DNA from: Streptomyces armeniacus
Lineage (GTDB): Bacteria; Actinomycetota; Actinomycetes; Streptomycetales; Streptomycetaceae
Length of the DNA: 64,000 bases
Direction: 5' to 3'
NCBI RefSeq assembly: GCF_003355155.1
Contig: NZ_CP031320.1
Coordinates: forward strand, 6,623,861-6,687,860
Position 1 is the first letter of the stretch, and every line of letters starts with the position of its first letter. This document shows positions 14,902 through 23,813 of this stretch, piece by piece. The position numbers were made by a program, and so were the translations under genes. Under the pieces are notes generated by a model. It saw nothing but the letters and a program-made list of their open reading frames with translations. It was not told the DNA's origin and searched no databases.

Positions 14902-15644
14902 CGCGGGTCGTCGGCCTCACGGGGGTCACGAAGGAGTACGCGGGCGGCGTCACGGCGCTGCGCGACGTCGATCTCGGTATCGAGGAGGGCGAGTTGGTGG
15001 GCATCGTCGGGCCGTCGGGCTCGGGGAAGTCCACGCTGCTGCACATCGTCGGCACGCTCGACCGGCCCACGTCCGGGTCGGTCGAGATCGCCGGGTTCGA
15101 TGTGGCGGCGCTGTCCGACCGCGAACTGTCCGCGCTGCGGGCCCGGCACGTGGGCTTCGTCTTCCAGGCGTTCCACCTGGTGCCGGGCGTCAGCGCGCAG
15201 GACAACGTGGCGGAGGGGCTGCTGTACTCCGACCTGCCACGGGCCGTACGGCGCCGGCGCGCCGCCGAGGCGCTCGAACGCGTCGGCCTCGCCGACCGCG
15301 CACGGCACCGGCCGCACGAACTGTCCGGCGGGCAGAAGCAGCGCGTCGCCATCGCACGGGCCGTCGTCGGCGAACCCGAACTGCTGCTCGCGGACGAGCC
15401 GACCGGCGCGCTCGACTCCGCGTCCGGCGAGTCCGTCATGGCGATCCTGCACGACCTGAGCGAGTCGGGCGCGACGATCGCGGTCATCACGCACGACGCG
15501 GAGGTCGCGGACCAGCTGCCGCGGCGCGTACGGCTGCGGGACGGCGCGGTGGTCGGGGACGTGACGGGGCCCGTGACGGGGCCCGTACGGGGTGGGGTAC
15601 GGGCGGTTGCGCCTGTGCCGGACGACGCGTGGGCGGGCGCGTGA
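14898..15644 (+). CDS. MacB/LolD-type ABC transporter ATPase
   Basis: 248 residues. Walker A is GPSGSGKST, the Q-loop is FVFQAFHL, the signature LSGGQKQRVAIARA, Walker B LLLADEPTGALD and the H-loop VITHDAEVA. This is the FtsE/LolD/MacB type that powers mechanotransmission rather than classical transport. The final 35 residues (a GPVTGPVRG repeat) are an unstructured extension. It is part of the lipoprotein-adaptor-ATPase-permease operon, and its TGA overlaps the permease ATG. Confidence 0.9.
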   Translation: MTRVVGLTGVTKEYAGGVTALRDVDLGIEEGELVGIVGPSGSGKSTLLHIVGTLDRPTSGSVEIAGFDVAALSDRELSALRARHVGFVFQAFHLVPGVSAQDNVAEGLLYSDLPRAVRRRRAAEALERVGLADRARHRPHELSGGQKQRVAIARAVVGEPELLLADEPTGALDSASGESVMAILHDLSESGATIAVITHDAEVADQLPRRVRLRDGAVVGDVTGPVTGPVRGGVRAVAPVPDDAWAGA

Positions 15645-16912
15645 TGGGGCGCCGCAACGAGGGTCCCCGTATCGCGGGGCGCCGCGTGTTCGCGGGCCGC
15701 AAGTCCTCCCGTTCGCCCGGCCGCAGGCTCTCCCCCGCCCGGCTCAGCCCGCGCGACGTCCTGCACGTCGGCTCCGGCGGTCTGCGCAGCCGCCCGTTGC
15801 GCGTCGTCCTCTCCGCGCTGGGCATCGCCATCGGCATCGCCACCATGATCTCGGTGGTGGGCGTGTCCGCCTCCAGCCAGGAGCAGCTGATGCGGCGGCT
15901 CGACCGGCTCGGCACCAACATGCTGGTGGTGTCGCCGGGCGAGTCGATGTTCTCCGGCGAGGACGTCAAGCTGTCCCGTAACGCCGTCGGCATGGTCAGC
16001 CGTGTCGACGGGGTCGAACAGGCGGGCGCGACCGGCTCGGTCGACGCGACCGTACGCCGCAACGAGAAGATCCCGGAGGACGAGAGCGGCGGCATCGCCG
16101 TACAGGCCGCGACGCAGGGGCTGCTGAAGGTCGTACGCGGAAAGACGGCCAGCGGCACCTGGCTCAACGAGGCCAACGGCCGCTACCCGTCCGTCGTCCT
16201 CGGCCACGTCTCCGCGCAGCGGCTCGGGATCGGCAAGGCGGGGCAGCAGGTGTGGCTCGGCGACCGGTACTTCACCGTCGTCGGCATCCTCGACCCGCTG
16301 CCGCTGGCCCCGGAGCTCGAACGGTCCGCCCTCGTCGGCTGGTCCGCCGCCGAACGGCTCCTCTCCTTCGACGGCCACCCCACCTCGGTGTACGAGCGCT
16401 CCACGGACGACTCCGTAAGCGACGTACGCGACCTCCTCGCGGCCACGGTCGACCCGGAGAACCCGCAGAACATCAAGGTCACCGACCCCTCCGCGAAGCT
16501 TCAGGCACGGGCGGCGACGGAGGGCGCGTTCAGCAGCCTGCTGCTCGGACTCGGCGGCATCGCGCTCCTGGTGGGCGGCGTCGGCGTCGCCAACACCATG
16601 ATCATCTCGGTGCTGGAGAGACGCTACGAGATCGGGCTGCGGCGCTCGCTGGGCGCGGCACGGGGGCAGATCCGCATCCAGTTCGTGACGGAGTCACTGC
16701 TGCTCTCCGGCCTCGGCGGCGTGGCCGGCGTCGCCCTCGGGGCGGCGGCGACGGGGGTGTTCGCACACCTCGACGGGCTGCCGTGGGTCGTACCGCTGTG
16801 GGCGGTCGGCGGCGGCTTCGGAGCCACGCTGGTCATCGGCACCCTGGCGGGCCTCTACCCCGCGGTCCGCGCGGCCCGCCTCTCCCCGACGCTGGCCCTG
16901 CACGCGGCGTGA
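15644..16912 (+). CDS. MacB-type ABC permease
   Basis: 422 residues from ATG 15644, embedded in TGATG with the ATPase stop. An Arg-rich N-terminus precedes the first membrane helix (RVVLSALGIAIGIATMISVVG). A large extracytoplasmic MacB_PCD domain follows (about 75-280), and three C-terminal FtsX-type helices close the protein (LLLGLGGIALLVGGVGVANT, SLLLSGLGGVAGVALGAAA, GGFGATLVIGTLAGLYPA). The coupling segment LERRYEIGLRRSLGA is characteristic. With the adaptor and ATPase it forms a complete complex, probably controlled by the divergent two-component system. Confidence 0.88.
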   Translation: MGRRNEGPRIAGRRVFAGRKSSRSPGRRLSPARLSPRDVLHVGSGGLRSRPLRVVLSALGIAIGIATMISVVGVSASSQEQLMRRLDRLGTNMLVVSPGESMFSGEDVKLSRNAVGMVSRVDGVEQAGATGSVDATVRRNEKIPEDESGGIAVQAATQGLLKVVRGKTASGTWLNEANGRYPSVVLGHVSAQRLGIGKAGQQVWLGDRYFTVVGILDPLPLAPELERSALVGWSAAERLLSFDGHPTSVYERSTDDSVSDVRDLLAATVDPENPQNIKVTDPSAKLQARAATEGAFSSLLLGLGGIALLVGGVGVANTMIISVLERRYEIGLRRSLGAARGQIRIQFVTESLLLSGLGGVAGVALGAAATGVFAHLDGLPWVVPLWAVGGGFGATLVIGTLAGLYPAVRAARLSPTLALHAA

Positions 16913-16986
16913 CGGGCCCCCCGGGGGCTTCCCGGGGCGCCCCTCGGGGGCGCCTCCTGGGGGCGCCCTCCCGAGGGCGGCAGACC

Positions 16987-17030
16987 GGCGCGGTGTGTGC
17001 CCGAGGAGGGGTGGGCACACACACCGCGCC
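16987..17030. terminator. Large hairpin closing the ABC operon
   Basis: Arms ggcgcggtgtgtgccc (16987-17002) and gggcacacacaccgcgcc (17013-17030) pair along their length with one 2-nt bulge. The hairpin lies between convergent genes and can serve both directions. Confidence 0.7.
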
Positions 17031-17081
17031 GCGGGGCTACGCCGTACGGCGCCGTGTGGCGCACCCAATCAGCCGGGGACG

Positions 17082-19610
17082 TCAGTCGGTCCGCCGGCTT
17101 GAGGCGCGGGCCAGCGCCGCTCGGTCTCGTACTTCGGCTTCGCGGCGCCGGTCGCCTGTCTCTCGAAAGATGGCAGCAGCGGTGGAAAGAGCCTCAACAG
17201 CCTCTTCGAGTCTGGGTACCTGACACAGACTGAGCCCGACGTTCTTCCAAGCGATGCCTTCGCCGTGGCGGTCGCCCAGCTCCCGGCAGAGCTGCGCGTC
17301 CTGGGCACCAACGTCGGCAGCCTCGTCGAATCTGCCTTCTTCGGCGAGGGCTTGGCCGAGGAGATTCAGCGTAGAGGCCGCACTGCGGCGGTTACCGGTT
17401 TCCCGGAAGAGGCTGACAGCGGTGGTGAGTGGAGTGACAGCATCGCCGAAGCTCCGCTTCTGAAGCAGTATTTCCCCGAAGTTGGCCAGCGCCATGGCCT
17501 CGCATTCTGGGTATCCGATCTCCTTGGAGAGGCGAGCAGCGCCGAGCACGGCGTCGGCGGACTCGTCGAATCTACGCATCCGGATCAGTGCGCCCCCGAG
17601 GTTGTTGAGCGCATGTGCCTCCCCATGGGGGTCACCGAATTCACGGAAGAGGGCAACGGCGTCAGTGTGAGCTTTGACTCCCTCCCCAAACTTGCGTGCG
17701 CCGACCAGGGCCAGTCCGAGTGTGTCCAGCGTGACGCTCTCTGCGTGACGATCGCCCACCTCCCTCCAGTGAGCGACAGCCTCGGTCAAGTTGCCGACGG
17801 CCTGCTCGGCTCCGCCCAGCTCGATCTGGATGGAGCCCAGGATGCCCAGCACCCGGGCCCCGCCCAGGCTGTCTCCCAACTCCCCGAAGAGAGTCGCCGC
17901 ATCGGTGAGGACGGTGACGGCCTCCACGAATTTCTCCAGGGAAGCCAGAGCCTGTCCGAGATTGCTCAACGTCATGGCTTCCGCGTGGCGGTCTCCGGCC
18001 TCACGGCAGAGATCGAGAACCGCAGTGAAGGTGTCGGCCGCTTCTTGGAACCTGCCTGCCCGGGTGAGGGCCCGCCCCAGGCCGTCGAGCGCTGCTTTCT
18101 CGTTGTGACGGTCTCCGGCCTCACGGCAGCTGGCAACGGCGGCAGTACAGAGGTTGATCCAGTCGTTGGCGTAGCGGCGCAGGTCGAAGAACGTGCCAAG
18201 AGCCAGTGCGAGACCTGTTGCGGCGGCGTGGTGTGCAGGGGCGGCCGTGGCGGCGGCGACGAGATTGCTCTGTTCGGTATCCAGCCACTCCAGTGCCTGA
18301 TCGCGGTCGGTGAAGTCGTCCGGGAGGGGCAAGCCCGGTGTTGTCTGCAGGTGGATGTCGGCGGCCTGAGCGGCAGTGAGGTAGTGGTCGAGCAGGCGCG
18401 CCACCGCCGCGTCCCGGCCGTCGTCCGTGGCGCGGGTGTGGCCGGCCTCGTCCGCGAAGAGCCGGACCAGGTCGTGCATCCGCCAGCGGCCCCAGACCTG
18501 CCCGGGCTCGACCAGGTGCGAGTCGGTCAGGTGTTGCAGCAGCTCTTCGGCCCGGTCCGTGGCGGTGCCGGCAAGGTGGGCGGCGGCTTCGGTGGACAGG
18601 TCGGGGCCGGGGTTGAGGGGCAGCAGCCGGAACAGCCGGGCGTGATCACTGTCGAGGAGTCGGTAGGACAGGTCGAAGGCGGCACGTACGGCCCGGTCGG
18701 GGCGGCTCAGCTTGTCCACGCGGGTGTGCTCGGCCTGAAGGGCAGTGGCCAGGGAGGCCGCGGGACGGGCGGGCGCGGCAGCCAGGAGGGCGGCGGCGAT
18801 ACGCAGGGCCAGCGGCAGGCCCGCACACAGACGGGCAATCGTCGTGGCCGCTTCGGGATCGTCGGCAATGCGGGTGTCGCCGTCTCCACGGGCGTGGCGT
18901 AGTGCCTGGTCGAGCAGGGCGATGGAGGCCGGTTCCTCAAGGACGTCGAGGTCGTGGAGGCGGGCGTCGAGTCCGTCGAGGGTCTGGCGGGAGGTGACCA
19001 GGGCGGCGGTCACACCGTCGGTGGGCAGCAGCGGGCGGGCCTGCTCGGTGGTGAAGGCGTTGTCGACGACCACCAGGATCCGCTGGCGGCGTTCGGCGTA
19101 GGCCGCCAGCACGCTGCGGTACAGCCGCTGCCGGTCCTGCAGACCGTCGGGTATGTGATCGCCGGGCATGCCCAGTGCGCGCAGCAGGCCTTCCAGGGCC
19201 CGCTCGGGAGACAGGCGGCGCTCGGGGTCGTAGCCGGACAGGTCGGTGAAGAGCACCCCGCCGGGGAACAGGCCCCGCTTCTTGCGGGCCCGGGCGGCGG
19301 TCTGGACGGCCAGTTCGGTCTTGCCGATGCCGGCCAGGCCGGACACGGCAGTCACCAGCGCTGTCTGCCCGGCGCCCCCGCGGCTTTCGTCCGGGGCCAG
19401 GTCGTTCAGCAGCCGGTCGACGTCCTGGTCGCGGCCGGTGAAGGCGGCGGAGGGGGCGGGCAGGCCGGACAGGGCCGGGGTGATCCGCGGCGGCAGCTGC
19501 ACGGTGATGTCCCGGCCCTGGATGACCGCGTGGAAGAAGATCCCGCCGCTGATCGTGTTGTCGACCCGGCCATCCGCTGCGCCCTCGCGGGCTGCCTCTG
19601 TCTGCCCCAT
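17082..19610 (-). CDS. NB-ARC/STAND NTPase with TPR array (NLR-like)
   Basis: 842 residues from ATG 19610, chosen because GGAG lies 9 nt upstream; TTG 19619 is an alternative. Residues about 18-40 hold a short motif (NTISGG, then VIQGRD) before the NTPase. The NB-ARC-type domain (60-400) has the P-loop SGLAGIGKTE, Walker B RILVVVDNA, sensor VTSRQT and GLPLALRIAAALL. A winged-helix-like segment and about seven 40-residue TPR units follow (repeats of FRExGDRHGEA and ALxNLGxAL). STAND proteins act as ligand-triggered oligomerising switches. The upstream gene carries a matching motif at its C-terminus, suggesting a sensor-effector pair in defence or cell death. No SARP DNA-binding domain is present. 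Confidence 0.85.
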   Translation of the reverse strand: MGQTEAAREGAADGRVDNTISGGIFFHAVIQGRDITVQLPPRITPALSGLPAPSAAFTGRDQDVDRLLNDLAPDESRGGAGQTALVTAVSGLAGIGKTELAVQTAARARKKRGLFPGGVLFTDLSGYDPERRLSPERALEGLLRALGMPGDHIPDGLQDRQRLYRSVLAAYAERRQRILVVVDNAFTTEQARPLLPTDGVTAALVTSRQTLDGLDARLHDLDVLEEPASIALLDQALRHARGDGDTRIADDPEAATTIARLCAGLPLALRIAAALLAAAPARPAASLATALQAEHTRVDKLSRPDRAVRAAFDLSYRLLDSDHARLFRLLPLNPGPDLSTEAAAHLAGTATDRAEELLQHLTDSHLVEPGQVWGRWRMHDLVRLFADEAGHTRATDDGRDAAVARLLDHYLTAAQAADIHLQTTPGLPLPDDFTDRDQALEWLDTEQSNLVAAATAAPAHHAAATGLALALGTFFDLRRYANDWINLCTAAVASCREAGDRHNEKAALDGLGRALTRAGRFQEAADTFTAVLDLCREAGDRHAEAMTLSNLGQALASLEKFVEAVTVLTDAATLFGELGDSLGGARVLGILGSIQIELGGAEQAVGNLTEAVAHWREVGDRHAESVTLDTLGLALVGARKFGEGVKAHTDAVALFREFGDPHGEAHALNNLGGALIRMRRFDESADAVLGAARLSKEIGYPECEAMALANFGEILLQKRSFGDAVTPLTTAVSLFRETGNRRSAASTLNLLGQALAEEGRFDEAADVGAQDAQLCRELGDRHGEGIAWKNVGLSLCQVPRLEEAVEALSTAAAIFRETGDRRREAEVRDRAALARASSRRTD

Positions 19611-19615
19611 GCCGG

Positions 19616-20095
19616 TCAACTCCGCGCCGGTGGGAGGGTGCTGTCGCCGTCGTCGGTATCGGCCGTCGGCTGCGCGGCCGGTGCGGAGGGCGCAGGGGGC
19701 GGGGTGGTGAAGGACAGGCCGGAGAAGTCCCGGCCCTGCAGCACCGGCCCGTGCTGGGTACCGCCGCTGATGGTGTTGTGCACCGTGCCGTCGCCGGTGC
19801 TCACCAGCTTGGCCTGCTCCTGCCAGGCTTCAAGACCGGTGCGGAAGTCCGTATCCAGCGCGGCCCGCACCGCGAGTGCGATGCTCAGCGCCTGCGCTTG
19901 CCGCTGGTCGGCCGGATCCTCTTCCAGCCGCGCCAGCTCCGCCTCCCCGGAACTGACCGCCGGTGCCTCTTCACCGGCGTCGCGGCGGAACGGGCGCCGC
20001 ACCAGAGCCGTTAACCCCGCCCAGGCCTGCCGCCCGAGCTCCCCGCCGGCCCCGCCGGCCAGCGCCGCCAGCAGCCCTACCGATACCGGGTCCAC
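19616..20095 (-). CDS. Putative effector partner of the STAND protein
   Basis: 159 residues from GTG 20095, with AAGGTGG upstream. The N-terminus is a small-residue-rich helix (MDPVSVGLLAALAGGAGGEL) followed by an amphipathic basic segment (GLTALVRRPFRR) and a charged helical region to about 100. Near residue 112 is NTISGG followed by GPVLQGRDFSGL, almost the same motif found at the start of the adjoining STAND protein. The rest is a Pro/Ala-rich tail. The layout (helical domain plus C-terminal short motif, next to an NLR carrying the motif N-terminally) matches bacterial amyloid-signalling pairs, where the effector can be a membrane-targeting death domain. This is an inference from layout. 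Confidence 0.6.
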   Translation of the reverse strand: MDPVSVGLLAALAGGAGGELGRQAWAGLTALVRRPFRRDAGEEAPAVSSGEAELARLEEDPADQRQAQALSIALAVRAALDTDFRTGLEAWQEQAKLVSTGDGTVHNTISGGTQHGPVLQGRDFSGLSFTTPPPAPSAPAAQPTADTDDGDSTLPPARS

Positions 20096-20297
20096 TCCGC
20101 ACCACCTTCACCTTCCGTAATGGGACTGTCACCAAGGATGGACGAGCGGGAAGGGAGCGGTAGTTCCCGCTCCAGCAGCGTCCAGACCCTGATCGGGTCC
20201 TCCGGCTCCCACTCCTGGCGCACCCCACGCGCCCCCGGCCCGCGAACGAGGTGCAGGCTTCGTGAACCGGTACGGGGCCGGCGGCCGATGAGGGGGT

Positions 20298-20858
20298 GTG
20301 GACGACTTGAGCCGGGGAGGGCCCGGGAGACGTGGCGACGGCGAGCTGGTGCGGGACGCCGTCGACGGGGACCGGCGCGCGTTCGAGGAGCTGTACCGGC
20401 GGTACGCGCCGTGGCTGGTGACGCGGCTGCGTGCGCGGTGTGCCGACCGGGCGCTCGTCGACGACGTGGTGCAGGAGACGTTCCTCGCCGTGTGGCACGG
20501 CAAGGCGCGCTACCGCCGTGACGGTGACGTGGCCGGGTGGCTGTGGCGGATCGGGTCGCGGCGGCTGGTGGACGCGTTGCGGGGGGACGGGGCGCGGGGG
20601 CGCGTACGGCAGGCGCTGGGGCGGTTGCGGCACCGCGACGAGGTGTCCGCGGAGGAGCGGGTGCTGGCGCGGGTCGAGCACGGCGATCTGGCCGGTTCGC
20701 TGGAGCGGCTGTCGCCCGAGCTGCGGGCGGTGCTGCAGGCGACCGTCATCGACGGCCTGACCACCCGCGAGGCCGCCGTCCTGCTCGGCATCCCGCCGGG
20801 CACCGTCAAGACGCGGGCCATGCGGGCCCGTAAGCAACTGCGGCAGGAGCTCGCATGA
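20298..20858 (+). CDS. ECF-family RNA polymerase sigma factor
   Basis: 186 residues from GTG 20298. Region 2 reads AFEELYRRYAPWLVTRL, then DRALVDDVVQETFLAVW. Region 4 reads LSPELRAVLQATVIDGL, then TTREAAVLLGIPPGTVKTRAMRARKQLR. It overlaps the next gene (anti-sigma-like membrane protein) by 4 bp, so the pair is translationally coupled. The ABC ATPase downstream is presumably part of the same stress or export response. It is divergent from the STAND/effector pair. Confidence 0.9.
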   Translation: MDDLSRGGPGRRGDGELVRDAVDGDRRAFEELYRRYAPWLVTRLRARCADRALVDDVVQETFLAVWHGKARYRRDGDVAGWLWRIGSRRLVDALRGDGARGRVRQALGRLRHRDEVSAEERVLARVEHGDLAGSLERLSPELRAVLQATVIDGLTTREAAVLLGIPPGTVKTRAMRARKQLRQELA

Positions 20859-21700
20859 CGTGGCACGTGCCCGAGAACGATCTGCGGGCGTACGCGGACG
20901 GGGAGTTGGCGCCGCCGCGGCTGTGGTCCGCCGACACGCATCTGCAGGGGTGCGGAGACTGCCGTACGGCGCTCGGCGCGTACGTGGACCCGGCCGGGCT
21001 GGACGCCGGCTGGGCGCGGCTGGACGCGGAGCTGGACGCGCCGCGGCCGGCGCGTTCCGAGGCGCTGCTCGTACGGGCCGGGGTGCCGGACCACACGGCG
21101 CGGCTGCTGGCCGCGACGCCGCTGCTGCGCCGCTCGTGGCTGCTGTCGGTGCTGGTGATCCTGGCGCTCGGGGTGGTGGTGGGCCGTACGGCGACGCCGC
21201 TGCTGCTGCTCGCGACGGCGCCGCTGCTGCCGCTGACGGGGATGGTCCTGTCGTTCGGGCCGGGGCTGGACCCGATGTACGAGGTGTCGGTGGCGGCGCC
21301 GATGCACACGTTCCGGCTGGTGCTCGTACGGGGTGCGGCGGTGCTGGCGACGACGGTGCCGGCGGCGGTGCTGGCGAGCCTGGGGATGCCGTCGTTCGCC
21401 GTGGTGACGGCGGGCTGGCTGCTGCCCGCGCTGGGGCTGACGGCGCTGGGGCTGGCGCTGATGCCGCGGCTGGGGCCGGTGGCGGCGCCCGCGCTGGCGG
21501 GCGGCGGCTGGGTGGCGGTGCTGCTGCTGAGCCGGCTGGTGGCCCAGGGCGCGCCGTTCCCGTTCACCGCCGCCGGCCAACTGGCCACCGGGGCCGCGGC
21601 GCTGGGCGCGACCGCCGCGCTGGTGGCCGTACGGGACCGCTTCGACAGCGCCCGGCACCTTGACCCGTCCTTCCGATTCGCAGCCAGGAGGCTGTCATGA
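20855..21700 (+). CDS. Membrane anti-sigma factor with zinc-finger-like N-terminus
   Basis: 281 residues. The N-terminus DLRAYADGELAPP followed by HLQGCGDC has the H-x3-C-x2-C pattern of ZAS anti-sigma factors. About six hydrophobic segments follow (residues 90-265; for example LLSVLVILALGVVVG). Most ZAS proteins have one membrane span, so this looks like an anti-sigma domain fused to a polytopic membrane region. It is coupled to the sigma gene (ATGA) and to the ABC ATPase gene (ATGA at 21697), so it could also act as the membrane partner of the ATPase. Confidence 0.75.
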   Translation: MTWHVPENDLRAYADGELAPPRLWSADTHLQGCGDCRTALGAYVDPAGLDAGWARLDAELDAPRPARSEALLVRAGVPDHTARLLAATPLLRRSWLLSVLVILALGVVVGRTATPLLLLATAPLLPLTGMVLSFGPGLDPMYEVSVAAPMHTFRLVLVRGAAVLATTVPAAVLASLGMPSFAVVTAGWLLPALGLTALGLALMPRLGPVAAPALAGGGWVAVLLLSRLVAQGAPFPFTAAGQLATGAAALGATAALVAVRDRFDSARHLDPSFRFAARRLS

Positions 21701-22566
21701 ACGCTGCTGCACCGACGACGGTTTCGGCTTCCGGACTGTCTCTCAGTTACCGGGGGACGCGCGCCCTGGACGACGTGTCCCTGCGGCTGTCCCACGGCGT
21801 GACGGGGCTGCTCGGCCCGAACGGCGCGGGCAAGACCACTCTGCTGCGCATCCTGGCCACCGCGACCCCGCCGGACCGGGGCGCGCTGAGCATCCTGGGG
21901 CACGACCCGGGAACGGTGCGCGGTCGTGCGCAGGCCCGCCGCACGCTCGGCTACCTGCCGCAGAACCCCGGTTTCCACCCGGGCTTCACGGCCTTCGAGT
22001 TCGTCGACTACGTGGCGATCCTGAAGGAGCTGACCGACCGCGCCGCGCGGCACGCGGAGGTGCGCCGGACGCTGGAGTCGGTCGGCCTCGCGGACGTACG
22101 CGGCAAACGCATCCGGGCGCTGTCCGGCGGCATGCGGCAGCGGGTGGCGCTGGCGGCGGCGCTCGTCGACGACCCGGGGTTCCTGGCGCTGGACGAGCCG
22201 ACGGTGGGGCTGGACCCGGAGCAGCGGATGCGGTTCCGGGAGCTGATCGCGCAGGCGGGCGAGCACCGTACGGTGCTGCTTTCCACGCACCAGACGGAGG
22301 ACGTGGCGATGCTGTGCCGCCGGGTGGTGGTCATGGACAAGGGCCGGGTGCGGTTCGACGGCACGCCGGGCGAACTCACCGCGCAGGCGCGCGGCCGCGT
22401 GTGGTCCAGCGCGGAGCGCGAACCGGGGGCGCTCGCGGGGTGGCGTACGGGGACGGGGGAGTTCCGGAACCTGGGCGAGCCGCCGGGGGACGGGGAACTG
22501 GTCGAACCGACGCTGGAGGACGGCTACTTGCTGGCCCTCGGCGGTCTCACGGAGGTGGCGGCATGA
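21697..22566 (+). CDS. ABC transporter ATPase (ABC-2 type)
   Basis: 289 residues. Walker A is LGPNGAGKTT, the Q-loop YLPQNPGFH, the signature LSGGMRQRVALAAAL, Walker B FLALDEPTVGLD and the H-loop LLSTHQTEDV. The C-terminal 60 residues form the accessory region typical of ABC-2 ATPases. It overlaps the anti-sigma gene by 4 bp and its stop overlaps the start of the following frame, where the permease gene is expected but not found, so the transporter is probably orphaned. Confidence 0.88.
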   Translation: MNAAAPTTVSASGLSLSYRGTRALDDVSLRLSHGVTGLLGPNGAGKTTLLRILATATPPDRGALSILGHDPGTVRGRAQARRTLGYLPQNPGFHPGFTAFEFVDYVAILKELTDRAARHAEVRRTLESVGLADVRGKRIRALSGGMRQRVALAAALVDDPGFLALDEPTVGLDPEQRMRFRELIAQAGEHRTVLLSTHQTEDVAMLCRRVVVMDKGRVRFDGTPGELTAQARGRVWSSAEREPGALAGWRTGTGEFRNLGEPPGDGELVEPTLEDGYLLALGGLTEVAA

Positions 22567-22880
22567 GCGGACAGACCGGCATGAGCGGCACAAGCGGCAT
22601 GAGCGGCAAGACCGGCCCCGGGAAGGCCGCAGGCCGGGGCGCGGGGTCCGGTACGGGGCCCGATTCAGGTTCCGGTTCGGCGCGCGGCGGTTCAGGCGCG
22701 GCGGGCGGCGGCCCGGCGGACGGCGGCTCCGCGGGCGGCGGCGGTACGGCAGGCGGCGGCACCGCCGTACTGGACCGCCCCGAGCCGGGCCCGCCCCCCG
22801 GCGCCCCGTCCCTTATACACACCGCCCGCTCCCGCGACGCGCCCTCCCCCCGATCTCCACCCCTCACCCCTCCCCGCCAC
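22563..22880 (+). pseudogene. Remnant at the expected ABC permease position
   Basis: ATG 22563 overlaps the ATPase stop (ATGA), exactly where a permease should start. The frame begins with tandem MSG repeats (MSGQTGMSGTSGMSG), a long Gly/Ala/Ser-rich stretch and TAVLDRPEPG, but no membrane segment follows. Past about 22860 the open frame continues to 23252 only as the antisense of the PucR gene. The permease body appears deleted, with the junction inside low-complexity sequence. Confidence 0.6.
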
Positions 22881-22890
22881 GTCCGGCGCA

Positions 22891-23604
22891 TCATACGGCA
22901 CAGGGTCCGGGGCCTGGCCCCGGCCCCACCCCCGTACGCCCCGGCCCCGGCCCTGCTCCGCCGCCGTCGGCGTCAGCGTCGGCCGCCGCCCCCGCGCCGT
23001 CCTCCGTACCGGCGTGCCACGGCGTCACCGCCACCATTGCCAGCGGTCCGCCCGCCGCCTGCCCCAGTGCCGCACGCAGCCGGGCCGCCGCCTCCACACG
23101 GTCCCCGGCGCGGTCCCCGGCGGCCCCGGCGGCGCCGCTCAGCAGCGACCGCAGCAGCTCGCCCGCCTCCGCGCCCGACCGCGTCTCGGCGGCCAGGAGG
23201 CCGCCGATCCGCACGGCCGTCGCCTGTGCCTGCGCCAGCCGCGGGTCGGTAAGGTCGAGCGTGCCCTCGTCGAGCAGCCATACGTAGCCGTACACCACGC
23301 CCCCGTGCCGTACGGGCAGGCAGATCCGGCCGGTGACGACGCCCGCGGACGGGTCGGGCGGGATGCGTACGGGCCGGGTCGCGCGCGTGATGCCGAAGCT
23401 CTCGAACCAGGCGCGGACCGCCGCCGTCGAGCGCCGGTGCAGGATCGACCGCGTACGCACCGGGTCGAGCGCTGGCTCGGTCCCGTCCCCGCGCCCCTCG
23501 TGGGCGCCGAAGGCGATCAGCCCGAAGTCCCGGTTCTCCAGCGTCGCCGGGGTCCCGAGCAGGGCCGAGATCTCGTCGATCAGCGACTGGTAGTCCTCGC
23601 GCAT
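22891..23604 (-). pseudogene. PucR-family regulator of proline catabolism, truncated
   Basis: ATG 23604 with GAGGAG upstream starts a protein that reads like the N-terminal sensor part of the Streptomyces regulators next to proline dehydrogenase (MREDYQSLIDEISALLGTP, RTRSILHRRSTAAVRAWF, GRICLPVRHGGVVYGYVWLLD). Only about 237 residues remain. The C-terminal PucR helix-turn-helix region is absent and is replaced by a Gly/Pro/Asp low-complexity tail ending GPGPGPCAV. Without its DNA-binding end it should not regulate normally. The loss coincides with the loss of the convergent permease. Confidence 0.7.
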
Positions 23605-23813
23605 ACGCTCCTCGCCCTCGCCCTTGCTCCCAGCGTCGCCCCCGCCGGCTCTCCGCTCGCAGCCGCCCCCGCCGTCACGGCCCATTCTCGTACAACTGTC
23701 TGAGATCCGGCACACGGATGCGTGACAGCTGTCGATGGCAGCGCGACCGCGCGATCCTTAGGTTTCACGGAGGCTCACCCCGCCGTCAGACACATTTCAG
23801 CTGGAGGTGCCCC

